Assembly (NCBI GenBank): GCA_964495095.1 | Contig: CAZBUH010000044.1 | Coordinates: 1 to 15,068, forward strand | Direction: 5' to 3' | DNA length: 15,068 nucleotides | Origin: CAZBUH01 sp964495095 | GTDB lineage: Bacteria; Bacillota; Clostridia; Oscillospirales; Oscillospiraceae | Part shown: in pieces, positions 6,904 through 12,925 of the stretch | Numbering within the stretch: position 1 is the first letter of the stretch | Layout: each line of letters opens with the position of its first letter | Position numbers and translations under genes: made by a program | Notes under the pieces: generated by a model | What the model saw: only the letters and a program-made list of their open reading frames with translations | The model's database searches: none | Told to the model about the DNA's origin: nothing

Positions 6904-7953
6904 TTGGCAAAGAAGAAAAGCGACGATACTGAATATAAAAAGCTGAAGGCCGGCCTCAAAAGCGGCGAGGTGGGAAATTTCTATATTTTCCACGGCGAGG
7001 AACGGTATCTGCTGGAATACTATCTGGGCAGGCTCCGGGATACGGTGCTGGATGGGGGCCTTGAGGAGTTCAACGTAAAGCGCTTCGAGGGTAAAAGCCT
7101 CACGCCGGAGGGACTTTCAGACGCGGTGGACGCGCTGCCGGTGTTTACCCGGCGGACATTTATAGAGGCGGACGACCTGGATATTTTCGGCGCTGCCGAG
7201 GGGCTCAAAAAGGAGTACCTCAAGATTCTGGCGGATCTGCCGGATTACGTGTGCCTTGTGCTGGTGTACGACGCGGTGGAGTATAAGCCCGACGGGCGGG
7301 TAAAGGTGAATAATGAGATAAAAAAACTGGCGTCGGTGGTGGAGTTTAAGTGCCAGGAGCAGTCTGACCTTATAAACTGGGTCTGGCGCCGCTTTAAGGC
7401 CATGGGAAAGGACATAAGCCGGGCCGACGCGGAGTATTTCATTTTTATCACAGGCGGTCTTATGACCTCCATGGTCTCCGAGACGGAAAAGGTGGGCGCC
7501 TACGCTGCCGGAAGCACCGTTACCAGGACAGATATAGACGCGGTGGTAACGCCGGTGACAGACGCCGTGGCGTTCCGGCTTACAGACGCCGTGGTCCAGG
7601 GGAAATTCGAGGACGCGGCAAAGCTTTTAAGCGACCTGCTGCTGATGCAGGAGGCGCCCCACAAGCTGCTGTACAGCATTTCAGCGAAAATGCGGCAGCT
7701 TTTGGCGGCGAAAATACTGTGGGAAAACAGGAAAACAGCCGGGGATCTTATGGAGCTTATGGGCATACGCTACGATTTCCAGGCCAGAAGCCTTATGGAA
7801 AATGCCAGGAGGATATCCCTCCAGTGGTGCGAAAACGCCGTGGCCCTGTGCTCAGAGACGGCGCTGCAATTAAACAGCGCCTCCGATAAGGAGTCGGCCC
7901 TTGGCCTGCTGCTTATGCGGCTGGCGGCGGAAAGGAAGGGCGCCGTTGCGTAA
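6904..7953 (+). CDS. holA: DNA polymerase III delta subunit (clamp loader)
   Basis: HolA is the delta subunit that opens the beta sliding clamp in the clamp-loader complex. The 349-residue length is typical. The N-terminal NFYIFHGEERYLLEYYL segment (about 25-41) is the family hallmark, and the C-terminal collar region contains EAPHKLLYSISAKMRQLL. The start is a TTG two bases after the comEC stop. The upstream AAGGG is weak and 11 bases away, so translation is probably coupled to comEC. comEC followed by holA is a common order in Clostridia. The next gene overlaps its end by eight bases. Confidence 0.93.
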   Translation: MAKKKSDDTEYKKLKAGLKSGEVGNFYIFHGEERYLLEYYLGRLRDTVLDGGLEEFNVKRFEGKSLTPEGLSDAVDALPVFTRRTFIEADDLDIFGAAEGLKKEYLKILADLPDYVCLVLVYDAVEYKPDGRVKVNNEIKKLASVVEFKCQEQSDLINWVWRRFKAMGKDISRADAEYFIFITGGLMTSMVSETEKVGAYAAGSTVTRTDIDAVVTPVTDAVAFRLTDAVVQGKFEDAAKLLSDLLLMQEAPHKLLYSISAKMRQLLAAKILWENRKTAGDLMELMGIRYDFQARSLMENARRISLQWCENAVALCSETALQLNSASDKESALGLLLMRLAAERKGAVA

Positions 7954-8527
7954 AGTTAGGGAGATAATCATAGTCGAGGGAAAGTGCGACAAGAGCGCTG
8001 TCCTGGCGGCGGTGGACGCGACGGTTGTGGAGACAAAGGGCTTCGGCGTATTTAAGGACAGGAAAAAGCTTGAGCTTCTGCGGAAAATGGCGGAAAACCG
8101 GGGCGTCATAATACTTACCGACAGCGACAGCGCGGGCTTTCTCATAAGAAATTACCTGAAGGGCGGACTTAACGGCGTGGAGATAAAAAACGCCTATGTC
8201 CCGGACATACCCGGCAAGGAGCGGCGGAAAACCCAGCCCTCAAAGGAGGGCAAGCTGGGGGTGGAGGCCATGGCCGGGAACGTGATATTGGAGGCTCTCA
8301 TCCGGTGCGGAGCGACATTTGAGGGCGAGGAGCAGCCTGGAAAGGGCGGAGCCATAACAAAGGCCGACCTGTATGAGCTGGGCCTCACGGGCGGCGACGG
8401 CAGCGGAATGAAGCGTGCGGAGCTTTTAAAGAAGCTGGGCCTGCCGGAAAATATGACGGCCAAGGGCCTTCTTGAGACGTTAAACGCAATGTACACCAGA
8501 GAGGAATTTTTGAATCTGGATATATAG
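7946..8527 (+). CDS. RNase M5-like TOPRIM / DUF4093 protein
   Basis: RNase M5 matures 5S rRNA in Firmicutes. This 193-residue protein has the same plan: a TOPRIM domain with the acidic triad positions E11 (IIIVEGKCD), D59/D61 (ILTDSDSAG) and E107 in KLGVEAM, then a C-terminal DUF4093-type region (about 125-190) with ITKADLYELGLTGGDGSGMKR. The chosen start is TTG at 7946, preceded by AAGGAAGGG and overlapping holA by eight bases. An upstream TTG at 7901 lies deep in holA and lacks a ribosome binding site. Classic rnmV genes sit next to ksgA, and residues around the third acidic motif differ from the usual GVEHA, so no symbol is assigned. It may be a paralogue with another RNA or DNA substrate. 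Confidence 0.75.
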   Translation: MRKVREIIIVEGKCDKSAVLAAVDATVVETKGFGVFKDRKKLELLRKMAENRGVIILTDSDSAGFLIRNYLKGGLNGVEIKNAYVPDIPGKERRKTQPSKEGKLGVEAMAGNVILEALIRCGATFEGEEQPGKGGAITKADLYELGLTGGDGSGMKRAELLKKLGLPENMTAKGLLETLNAMYTREEFLNLDI

Positions 8528-8528
8528 G

Positions 8529-8780
8529 CTATTTCTTCGCCTGCTCCTCTATACATACCTCGCCGATAACGGCAATAAGCAGTACGGCGGCGCCGGTGGA
8601 GACAAGCTCCCGTATCAGCAGGTACCGCTCGTAGAGCGCCGGCGACAGCCCGCCGGAGGCCACGGTGAGAAGCAGCGCCGCCGTCAGGCAGATGCAGGCG
8701 GATACAACGCCGAGCTTATGTACAAAATACGCCGGCCGGCTCATGGAGAGTATCCTGGCAAAAATGTGTTTTAATTTCAT
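8529..8780 (-). CDS. Small hypothetical membrane protein
   Basis: This 83-residue protein has a basic N-terminus (MKLKHIFARILSMSRP) and two probable membrane helices, about 22-44 and 59-77, followed by a short charged tail EEQAKK. The family is not recognised. It is convergent with the RNase M5-like gene, with a single base between the two stop codons and no terminator. The ribosome binding site is poor, as no AGGAGG precedes the ATG, but a good promoter lies upstream (8826-8854), which makes the gene credible. Function is unknown. Confidence 0.6.
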   Translation of the reverse strand: MKLKHIFARILSMSRPAYFVHKLGVVSACICLTAALLLTVASGGLSPALYERYLLIRELVSTGAAVLLIAVIGEVCIEEQAKK

Positions 8781-8825
8781 ATGTATACCGGCTTTCGTAA
8801 AAATTCACAAAAATGTGGCGAAAAT

Positions 8826-8854
8826 ATTGTAATATGCCCACTTGTATTTTTCAA
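8826..8854 (-). promoter_or_regulatory. Promoter of the small membrane protein gene
   Basis: On the minus strand TTGAAA (8849-8854) is separated by 17 bases from TACAAT (8826-8831). The predicted start is near 8819, about 38 nt before the ATG. A TGGCGAA on the plus strand (8816-8822), a match to the Spo0A consensus TGNCGAA, overlaps the start site and could allow repression. Confidence 0.65.
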
Positions 8855-8893
8855 GCCGCAATTTCAGGCGAAAAACCCAAGATGTAGTGTGAC

Positions 8894-8920
8894 TGTCGAA
8901 TAATAACGAGCCGTGTCGAA
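8894..8920 (+). promoter_or_regulatory. Two Spo0A-type boxes upstream of the DUF6514 gene
   Basis: TGTCGAA occurs at 8894-8900 and again at 8914-8920 in the same orientation, exactly 20 bp apart, about two helical turns. Each is a perfect match to the 0A box core. They lie 72-98 bp upstream of the DUF6514 start codon, a suitable place for activation. Binding itself is inferred. Confidence 0.6.
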
Positions 8921-8928
8921 CTTTTTGA

Positions 8929-8955
8929 GTAGATTTTGCGGCAAAAGTGTGGAAT
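8929..8955 (+). promoter_or_regulatory. Possible sigma-H-like promoter of the DUF6514 gene
   Basis: GTGGAAT (8949-8955) fits the sigma-H -10 form RnnGAAT. Eleven bases upstream GTAGATTTT (8929-8937) partly matches RnAGGAwWW. No good vegetative promoter is seen at this place. The call is weak and rests mainly on its position just after the two 0A-type boxes. Confidence 0.35.
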
Positions 8956-8958
8956 AAT

Positions 8959-8983
8959 CCAATTTACAGGAATAAATTGGAGG
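8959..8983 (+). promoter_or_regulatory. Hairpin touching the DUF6514 ribosome binding site
   Basis: A perfect 8-bp inverted repeat (8959-8966 with 8973-8980) has a CAGGAA loop. Its 3' arm ends in TTGG, and the last GG are the first bases of the GGAGG ribosome binding site (8979-8983). Folding would partly hide the site, so it may tune translation. Confidence 0.5.
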
Positions 8984-8991
8984 GAATTCAT

Positions 8992-9267
8992 ATGAGGACA
9001 ATGACTGTTTGCGGAAAAAGCCTGAAAGACGGCGAAAGGAAAGAGCTGGTTTACTCAATCCTGATTGACGAGGTAAGATACGAGGGGTGCACAGTCTGCG
9101 AGGTGTACGGGGCCGGAATACGGAATAGGAGCACCGGCGAGACGGAGACGGTGCGGAACATTACCTCCGACTTCGACAGGGCGCTGGACATAATTTCGCT
9201 GCTGGCCCGGAACCTTGTGACGCCGGTAACGCTGGCGGACGTTATAAGCGATTTGGCCGTCTGCTGA
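8992..9267 (+). CDS. DUF6514-like small protein
   Basis: The ATG at 8992 has GGAGG eight bases upstream, giving 91 residues. The longer frame starting at 8947 lacks a ribosome binding site and would run through the hairpin. The protein is a compact alpha/beta type without membrane segments. A pattern of SILIDEVRYEGC, then DFDRALDIISLLARNLVTPVTLADVISDL, resembles the DUF6514 family of small clostridial proteins, whose function is unknown; the assignment is from memory of the pattern. Three cysteines (CxxC-like GCTVCEVYG, plus the C-terminal Cys) are notable. Upstream 0A-type boxes suggest expression at entry into sporulation or stationary phase. Confidence 0.7.
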   Translation: MRTMTVCGKSLKDGERKELVYSILIDEVRYEGCTVCEVYGAGIRNRSTGETETVRNITSDFDRALDIISLLARNLVTPVTLADVISDLAVC

Positions 9268-9320
9268 AGGATGGGCCGGAGCTTCAGCCGGTATGCCAAA
9301 ATGTTTTCTGATACGCAGTG

Positions 9321-9352
9321 AAGCCCCATTCTTTTTTAAAAGAATGGGGTTT
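9321..9352 (+). terminator. Terminator-like hairpin after the DUF6514 gene
   Basis: CCCCATTCTTT pairs perfectly with AAAGAATGGGG (about 9324-9349), extended by weaker pairs, with only a short TTT after it. It may end the DUF6514 transcript. It may instead be the end hairpin of the decayed insertion sequence that follows, since similar GGGG/CCCC hairpins occur at the 3' ends of such elements. Confidence 0.6.
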
Positions 9353-9450
9353 CAGCCTGTAGACAAAGTACCCAATATTCCGCAACAGATCGGAACGGAT
9401 ACCGACAATATAAAAGTGATCCGCAGGCCTGTGGAAGCCGCCCTTATCTG

Positions 9451-9669
9451 ATGCAGTATACAGAGAGCAGAGGACATCAGGAAGCAGTGAACCGGCACGT
9501 CCGGGCAGGCCCTGCGCTGGCGAAGGGGTTTTATGTATTCCGTTATACACAGGAGCATGGCAGAGCGAGGATGAAAGTAAAGTCCGCGCTCACCTTTGTA
9601 TGCTTGGATCTGAAAAAGCCGGCAAAAAGGAGATGGGGCTTCCAGCGGAGGGGCAGCGCCGTACATTGA
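9451..9669 (+). pseudogene. Decayed transposase C-terminus (IS1182/IS5-like DDE type)
   Basis: The frame ending at 9669 encodes FRYTQEHGRARMKVKSAL followed by TFVCLDLKKPAKRRW. This closely resembles the end of DDE transposases of the type MRYTQ-x-x-G-x-ARM...NLKKLAK. Just upstream, a different frame gives AEDIRKQ, a stop, then GQALRWRR, resembling the preceding DIR...RR(K)ETIER segment, so the gene is frameshifted and partly deleted. No full-length transposase or clear terminal repeats are present. This is an old scar rather than an active element. Confidence 0.6.
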
Positions 9670-9829
9670 GGCCGTATTGGCTGATGTGCAGTTTTATGTA
9701 AACTCCAGCAGCGAGCTTGTGATAATCCTGCCGGAGGAACACGCAGCGGCGCTGGGCGTGGAAAATATGGAATTTACCATCCCGCAGGAGGCCATAGCCG
9801 ATATTGCAAACGAGGAATATTTTAAGTAA
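9662..9829 (+). pseudogene. C-terminal stump of a DUF3298-like (RsiV/PdaC-type) protein
   Basis: An open frame ending at TAA 9827-9829 encodes YIEAVLADVQFYVNSSSELV, then IILPEE...MEFTIPQEAIADI. This matches the C-terminal part of DUF3298 domains, which usually read FYIN-x-x-GELVIVF...MGVVEFTIP. The N-terminal signal or membrane region and the DUF4163 half are missing, and the frame joins directly to the transposase remnant. The typical YEVAPGYMG segment is eroded to EEHAAALGVEN. An intact terminator follows. The original gene was probably cut by the insertion. Confidence 0.6.
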
Positions 9830-9856
9830 AAAGACGCAGCGGCGGATATGGTGAGA

Positions 9857-9889
9857 CCCCCGGCGGATGCCACGCCGGGGGCCTTTTTT
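9857..9889 (+). terminator. Intrinsic terminator of the truncated DUF3298-like gene
   Basis: CCCCCGGCG (9857-9865) pairs with CGCCGGGGG (9873-9881) around a 7-base loop. CC and six T residues follow on the plus strand. On the minus strand no U-run follows, so it is a poor terminator for the transporter operon whose stop codon it touches. Confidence 0.88.
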
Positions 9890-11909
9890 ACATCTTTACG
9901 ATTTTGTAGTACGTCCGGGAGGTTATTGCGTAGACAACGATATAGACAAGCGCGAAAATCAGGAGCGTCACCAGGGTGCAGACGGCAAAGAGTGTGATAT
10001 TTGTCAGGTTAAACAGCGTAAGGAGCCTGGTTATAAGCTTGAAAGCCGCCAGTATGTGTATCGCCGCCACCCCAAGGGGCAGGAAAAACACAAGAAGGAT
10101 CTGGCTCTTTATGCTGCCCTTTACCTCTCTTTGGCTCATGCCAACCTTCTGCATTATCTCAAACCGCTGCCTGTCCTCGTAGCCCTCGGAGACTTGCTTA
10201 TAGTAGATTATGAGGACAGTGGCTATCGTAAAGACGAGGCCCAGGAAAATGCCCACGAACAGGAAGCCGCCGTAAAGGGAGTAGAAGTAAGCGGACTCCT
10301 GTTGCCGGGATTCAGTGCAGTGTATATAGTGCATGTTCCCGTCGCTGTCGGCGCCGCAGAATATTTTCGCCGCTTCGTCCACAGCCTCGAAGCAGGCGAG
10401 CTTCTCCTCGTCGGTGCCGTCGATATCCAGACCGATGTCGTAGCAGATATGGCTGGCATTGTTCGGACCGTAGGCCTCCAGCTGGGCCTCGTAAATTTTA
10501 TTCAAAACGGAGCTGTCCGGCAGGACAAGGCATTCAACGTCAGTGAGATACGCGATATATGCGCTTACCCCGTGTATAGGGAAGGATTCCAATCGCTCTT
10601 TTACAGTGAACTGCATGTCCTCTATGGTTATATCGCCGTCAGACGCTTTGCTGGTGCTGTAGCAGAGCACCTGCCCATCGGACAGCTCCGGAGTTTGTCC
10701 GGTGAGTATGCCGTATTCCTCCGCCGTTATAAAGACAAGCTGTACATGGTCGGACTCGGAATAGCCCGTGCGCTTAAACCTGAAGCTGGAGCCGTCGCGG
10801 GATGCCGAGACTGTGAGATAGCGGCAGTCGGATATGGCTGTTATGGTGCGGCCGGATTGGGCTACGGCCTCCTTAACGTCGCTGAAAAGGGCGGCAGTGT
10901 CCAAATCCTCCCCGTCGTAAATCGGGCGGGAAACCATGATGTCGGAAGGATACCGGAGAGATATGGCATCCTCGGTGCCGGCGTACAGGCTTACGGTAGT
11001 GGAGATAGTGACCAGTACCATGGTGGCCAGGATGCAGATGTTGGCAAGCCCCACGGCGTTCTGCTTCATCCGGTATATAAGCCCGGACACGGCGGTAAAG
11101 TGCTTCGGAGAGTAGTAAAACCGCCTGTTTTTCCGGAGGCCCTTTAAAATAACCACCGAGCCGGAGGTGAAAAGGCAGTAGGTGCCGATTATCACCAGCA
11201 TCACGGCGATGAAAAACAGGTACACCGCCGAAAGGGGAGACTCCGTGGTGATGGCTATATAATAGCCGGAGGACAGGGCGGCGAGGCCAATAAGCGTAAG
11301 GAAAAGCTTTGATTTGGGCTCCCGCTCGCCGACGGCCTGGCTGTGGAGCAGGTCTATGGGGCTTGACCTGTGCACCCGTATTATATTGAGCACCGCCGTA
11401 AATGCGAAAATGCCGAAAAACAGCAGCGCCGTGCCGATTATCCCCTCAAGGCTTACGTAAAAGCCCAGGGAAACTGAAAAGTGGAGAAGCCGGAACAGCA
11501 GCATAAGTATAAGCTTTGAAAAGAGTATGCCCAGAAGCAGCCCGGCGGCTATGCCTATAACTGCCGTTATAAGCACCTCCCAGCAGATTATAAGGGATAT
11601 CTGCCCCTTTTCCATGCCGAGAATGTTGTAGAGGCCGAATTCCCGCTTCCGCCGCTTCATTATGAAGCTGTTGGCGTACAGAACGACCACCGCGGAAAAA
11701 ATGCCGATAACTATAATGCCGAGGTGCATTATCATTATAAAGACGTCGCTGCCGGGCAGGGCCGCCACCATGTCGCTGCAGGAGATAAAGAACATTATAT
11801 AAAACATTGCCGATGCGGCGGCGCAGGTCAAAAAGTAGGGGAGGTAGAACTGTATGTTCTTTACTATGTTCTGCGCCGCCAGACGGCAGTAGAGGGTTAG
11901 CTTACCCAT
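9888..11909 (-). CDS. BceB-type ABC transporter permease (FtsX family)
   Basis: The 673 residues fit the ten-helix BceB/VraG-type permeases that remove or free the targets of cell-wall-active peptide antibiotics. Helices lie in the N-terminal half, with the cytoplasmic FIMKRRKREFGLYNILGMEKGQ motif of FtsX-type proteins. A large extracytoplasmic region of about 220 residues (about 310-535) lies between helices 7 and 8, the family's sensing domain. Helices 8-10 follow, with a second coupling segment FEIMQKVGMSQREVKGSI. The ATG overlaps the ATPase stop by eight bases (ATGGGTAA), so translation is coupled. The large plus-strand frame opposite is a shadow. Substrate specificity cannot be read from the sequence. 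Confidence 0.9.
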   Translation of the reverse strand: MGKLTLYCRLAAQNIVKNIQFYLPYFLTCAAASAMFYIMFFISCSDMVAALPGSDVFIMIMHLGIIVIGIFSAVVVLYANSFIMKRRKREFGLYNILGMEKGQISLIICWEVLITAVIGIAAGLLLGILFSKLILMLLFRLLHFSVSLGFYVSLEGIIGTALLFFGIFAFTAVLNIIRVHRSSPIDLLHSQAVGEREPKSKLFLTLIGLAALSSGYYIAITTESPLSAVYLFFIAVMLVIIGTYCLFTSGSVVILKGLRKNRRFYYSPKHFTAVSGLIYRMKQNAVGLANICILATMVLVTISTTVSLYAGTEDAISLRYPSDIMVSRPIYDGEDLDTAALFSDVKEAVAQSGRTITAISDCRYLTVSASRDGSSFRFKRTGYSESDHVQLVFITAEEYGILTGQTPELSDGQVLCYSTSKASDGDITIEDMQFTVKERLESFPIHGVSAYIAYLTDVECLVLPDSSVLNKIYEAQLEAYGPNNASHICYDIGLDIDGTDEEKLACFEAVDEAAKIFCGADSDGNMHYIHCTESRQQESAYFYSLYGGFLFVGIFLGLVFTIATVLIIYYKQVSEGYEDRQRFEIMQKVGMSQREVKGSIKSQILLVFFLPLGVAAIHILAAFKLITRLLTLFNLTNITLFAVCTLVTLLIFALVYIVVYAITSRTYYKIVKM

Positions 11910-12669
11910 TTAATTCACCGCCAGTCGTCATTACAGCCAGGGCGTCGGAGATTTTTGTAAACATCTCCCCGGAGCTCAGCTCGCCCCGGTAGAGCTGGTG
12001 GTAAACCTGGCCGTCCCGGAGGAAGAGCACACGGCCCGCGCTGCTGGCTGCCTTTACGCTGTGGGTCACCATGATTATGGTCTGCCCCGTCCTGTTTACG
12101 TTCCCGAAAAGTGTCATAAGGCTGTCGGCGGAGCGGGAGTCGAGGGCTCCCGTAGGCTCGTCGGCGAGGATGAGCTGGGGCCGCGTTATAAGGGCCCGGG
12201 CCACCGCCGCCCGCTGCTTTTGGCCGCCGGATACCTCGTAGGGGAATTTGTCCAGTAAATCGGATATGCCGAGCTTTTCGGCGATATAGCCCAGCCGCTG
12301 CTCCATATCCTTGTATTTTGCACCGGCCAGCACAAGTGGGAGATAGATGTTATCCCGGAGGGAGAAGGTGTCCAGCAGGTTGAAGTCCTGAAAGACAAAG
12401 CCCAGGTTATCGCGGCGGAATGCCGAAAGCTCACGCTCGGAGATGCCGGTGACGTCCCGCCCGTTAAGCGTTATTTTCCCGCTGGTGGGCCTGTCCAGCG
12501 CGGCCAGGATGTTTAAAAGCGTGGTCTTGCCGGCGCCAGATTCGCCCATAATGGCCACAAACTCGCCCTCGTCCACGGAAAAGCTTACATCCGTAAGGGC
12601 CTGTACCTGATTTCCGCCGAAGCGGGTGGTGTAAATTTTTTTAAGGTGGCTTATTTCAAGCAGCGCCAT
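11902..12669 (-). CDS. BceA-type ABC transporter ATP-binding protein
   Basis: This 255-residue ATPase powers the permease encoded after it. Walker A is GESGAGKTT (42-50), the Q-loop Gln is Q94 (FVFQDFNLLD), the signature is VSGGQ (146-150), Walker B is LILADE (166-171) and the switch His is H203 (MVTHS). Together with QVQALTDVSF and the TGALDSRS D-loop this is the MacB/LolD/BceA type. The ATG start has AGAAGGAG upstream. A promoter and BceR-like operator precede it. Usually a BceRS two-component pair lies beside such genes; none is in this window, so the regulator must act from elsewhere or lie outside. Confidence 0.94.
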   Translation of the reverse strand: MALLEISHLKKIYTTRFGGNQVQALTDVSFSVDEGEFVAIMGESGAGKTTLLNILAALDRPTSGKITLNGRDVTGISERELSAFRRDNLGFVFQDFNLLDTFSLRDNIYLPLVLAGAKYKDMEQRLGYIAEKLGISDLLDKFPYEVSGGQKQRAAVARALITRPQLILADEPTGALDSRSADSLMTLFGNVNRTGQTIIMVTHSVKAASSAGRVLFLRDGQVYHQLYRGELSSGEMFTKISDALAVMTTGGELNG

Positions 12670-12696
12670 TTTGTATCAACTCCTTCTGACATGATG

Positions 12697-12725
12697 ATTA
12701 TATCAAATGCGAAATGGGCGTTCCA
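12697..12725 (-). promoter_or_regulatory. Promoter of the BceAB-type operon
   Basis: On the minus strand a perfect TATAAT (12697-12702) is preceded after 17 bases by TGGAAC (12720-12725), a poor -35. A poor -35 next to an upstream activator site is typical of response-regulator-dependent promoters. Confidence 0.65.
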
Positions 12726-12735
12726 TTGCTTTAGC

Positions 12736-12769
12736 TTACATTTTGCCCCGGAAGCTTACATTTTTGTAA
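12736..12769. promoter_or_regulatory. BceR-like operator: inverted repeat plus half-site
   Basis: TTACA-TTTT-TGTAA (12756-12769) is an exact match to the BceR-type consensus TnACA-N4-TGTAA. A second TTACA half-site lies at 12736-12740. The two copies share the longer repeat AGCTTACATTTT (12733-12744 and 12753-12764), exactly 20 bp apart. They sit just upstream of the weak -35, with the half-site nearest the promoter, the arrangement known for BceR-regulated promoters. It is also close to the divergent lactonase promoter region. Confidence 0.7.
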
Positions 12770-12791
12770 TAATGGGTCTGGACATGGGCGG

Positions 12792-12797
12792 TATAAT
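12792..12797 (+). promoter_or_regulatory. Possible -10 element for the lactonase-NTF2 pair
   Basis: A perfect TATAAT lies at 12792-12797, inside an AT-rich stretch. No convincing -35 is found at 16-18 bases. TGTAA of the BceR-like operator lies 22 bases upstream. The promoter may need an activator, or the real start may be elsewhere. Confidence 0.35.
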
Positions 12798-12858
12798 AAT
12801 ATAAAATACAGTTGATTGTCCGCATAGTTATATATTTTCAGGGCCTGCTCACGCCTCC

Positions 12859-12909
12859 GGGATACATAGCCTGTAAAACAGGCGCACGGCGGCGTTAACA
12901 GGCTATCCC
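12859..12909 (+). promoter_or_regulatory. Leader with two mutually exclusive hairpins
   Basis: GCCTGT (12869-12874) can pair with ACAGGC at 12878-12883 in a small local hairpin. It can instead pair with the identical ACAGGC at 12898-12903, where GGGAT/ATCCC (12859 and 12905-12909) extends the stem. The second structure ends just before the AAAAGGAGG ribosome binding site (12910-12918). It is a candidate RNA switch or translation regulator and matches no riboswitch class I recognise. Confidence 0.45.
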
Positions 12910-12925
12910 AAAAGGAGGAAAAATT

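Noticed and set aside
7901..7945. Longer TTG start for the RNase M5-like gene
   Set aside because: It lies deep within holA without a ribosome binding site; the TTG at 7946 has AAGGAAGGG and the family start follows it at once.
8947..8991. Longer start for the DUF6514-like gene
   Set aside because: No ribosome binding site, and the region holds the hairpin and probable promoter; ATG 8992 has a good GGAGG.
9172..9178. Third Spo0A-type box (TTCGACA, reverse strand) near DUF6514
   Set aside because: It lies inside the DUF6514 coding region, away from any promoter, and a 7-base match is expected by chance.
9867..11147. 426-residue open frame on the plus strand
   Set aside because: It is the antisense of the BceB-type permease, starts within a terminator loop region and shows no family features.
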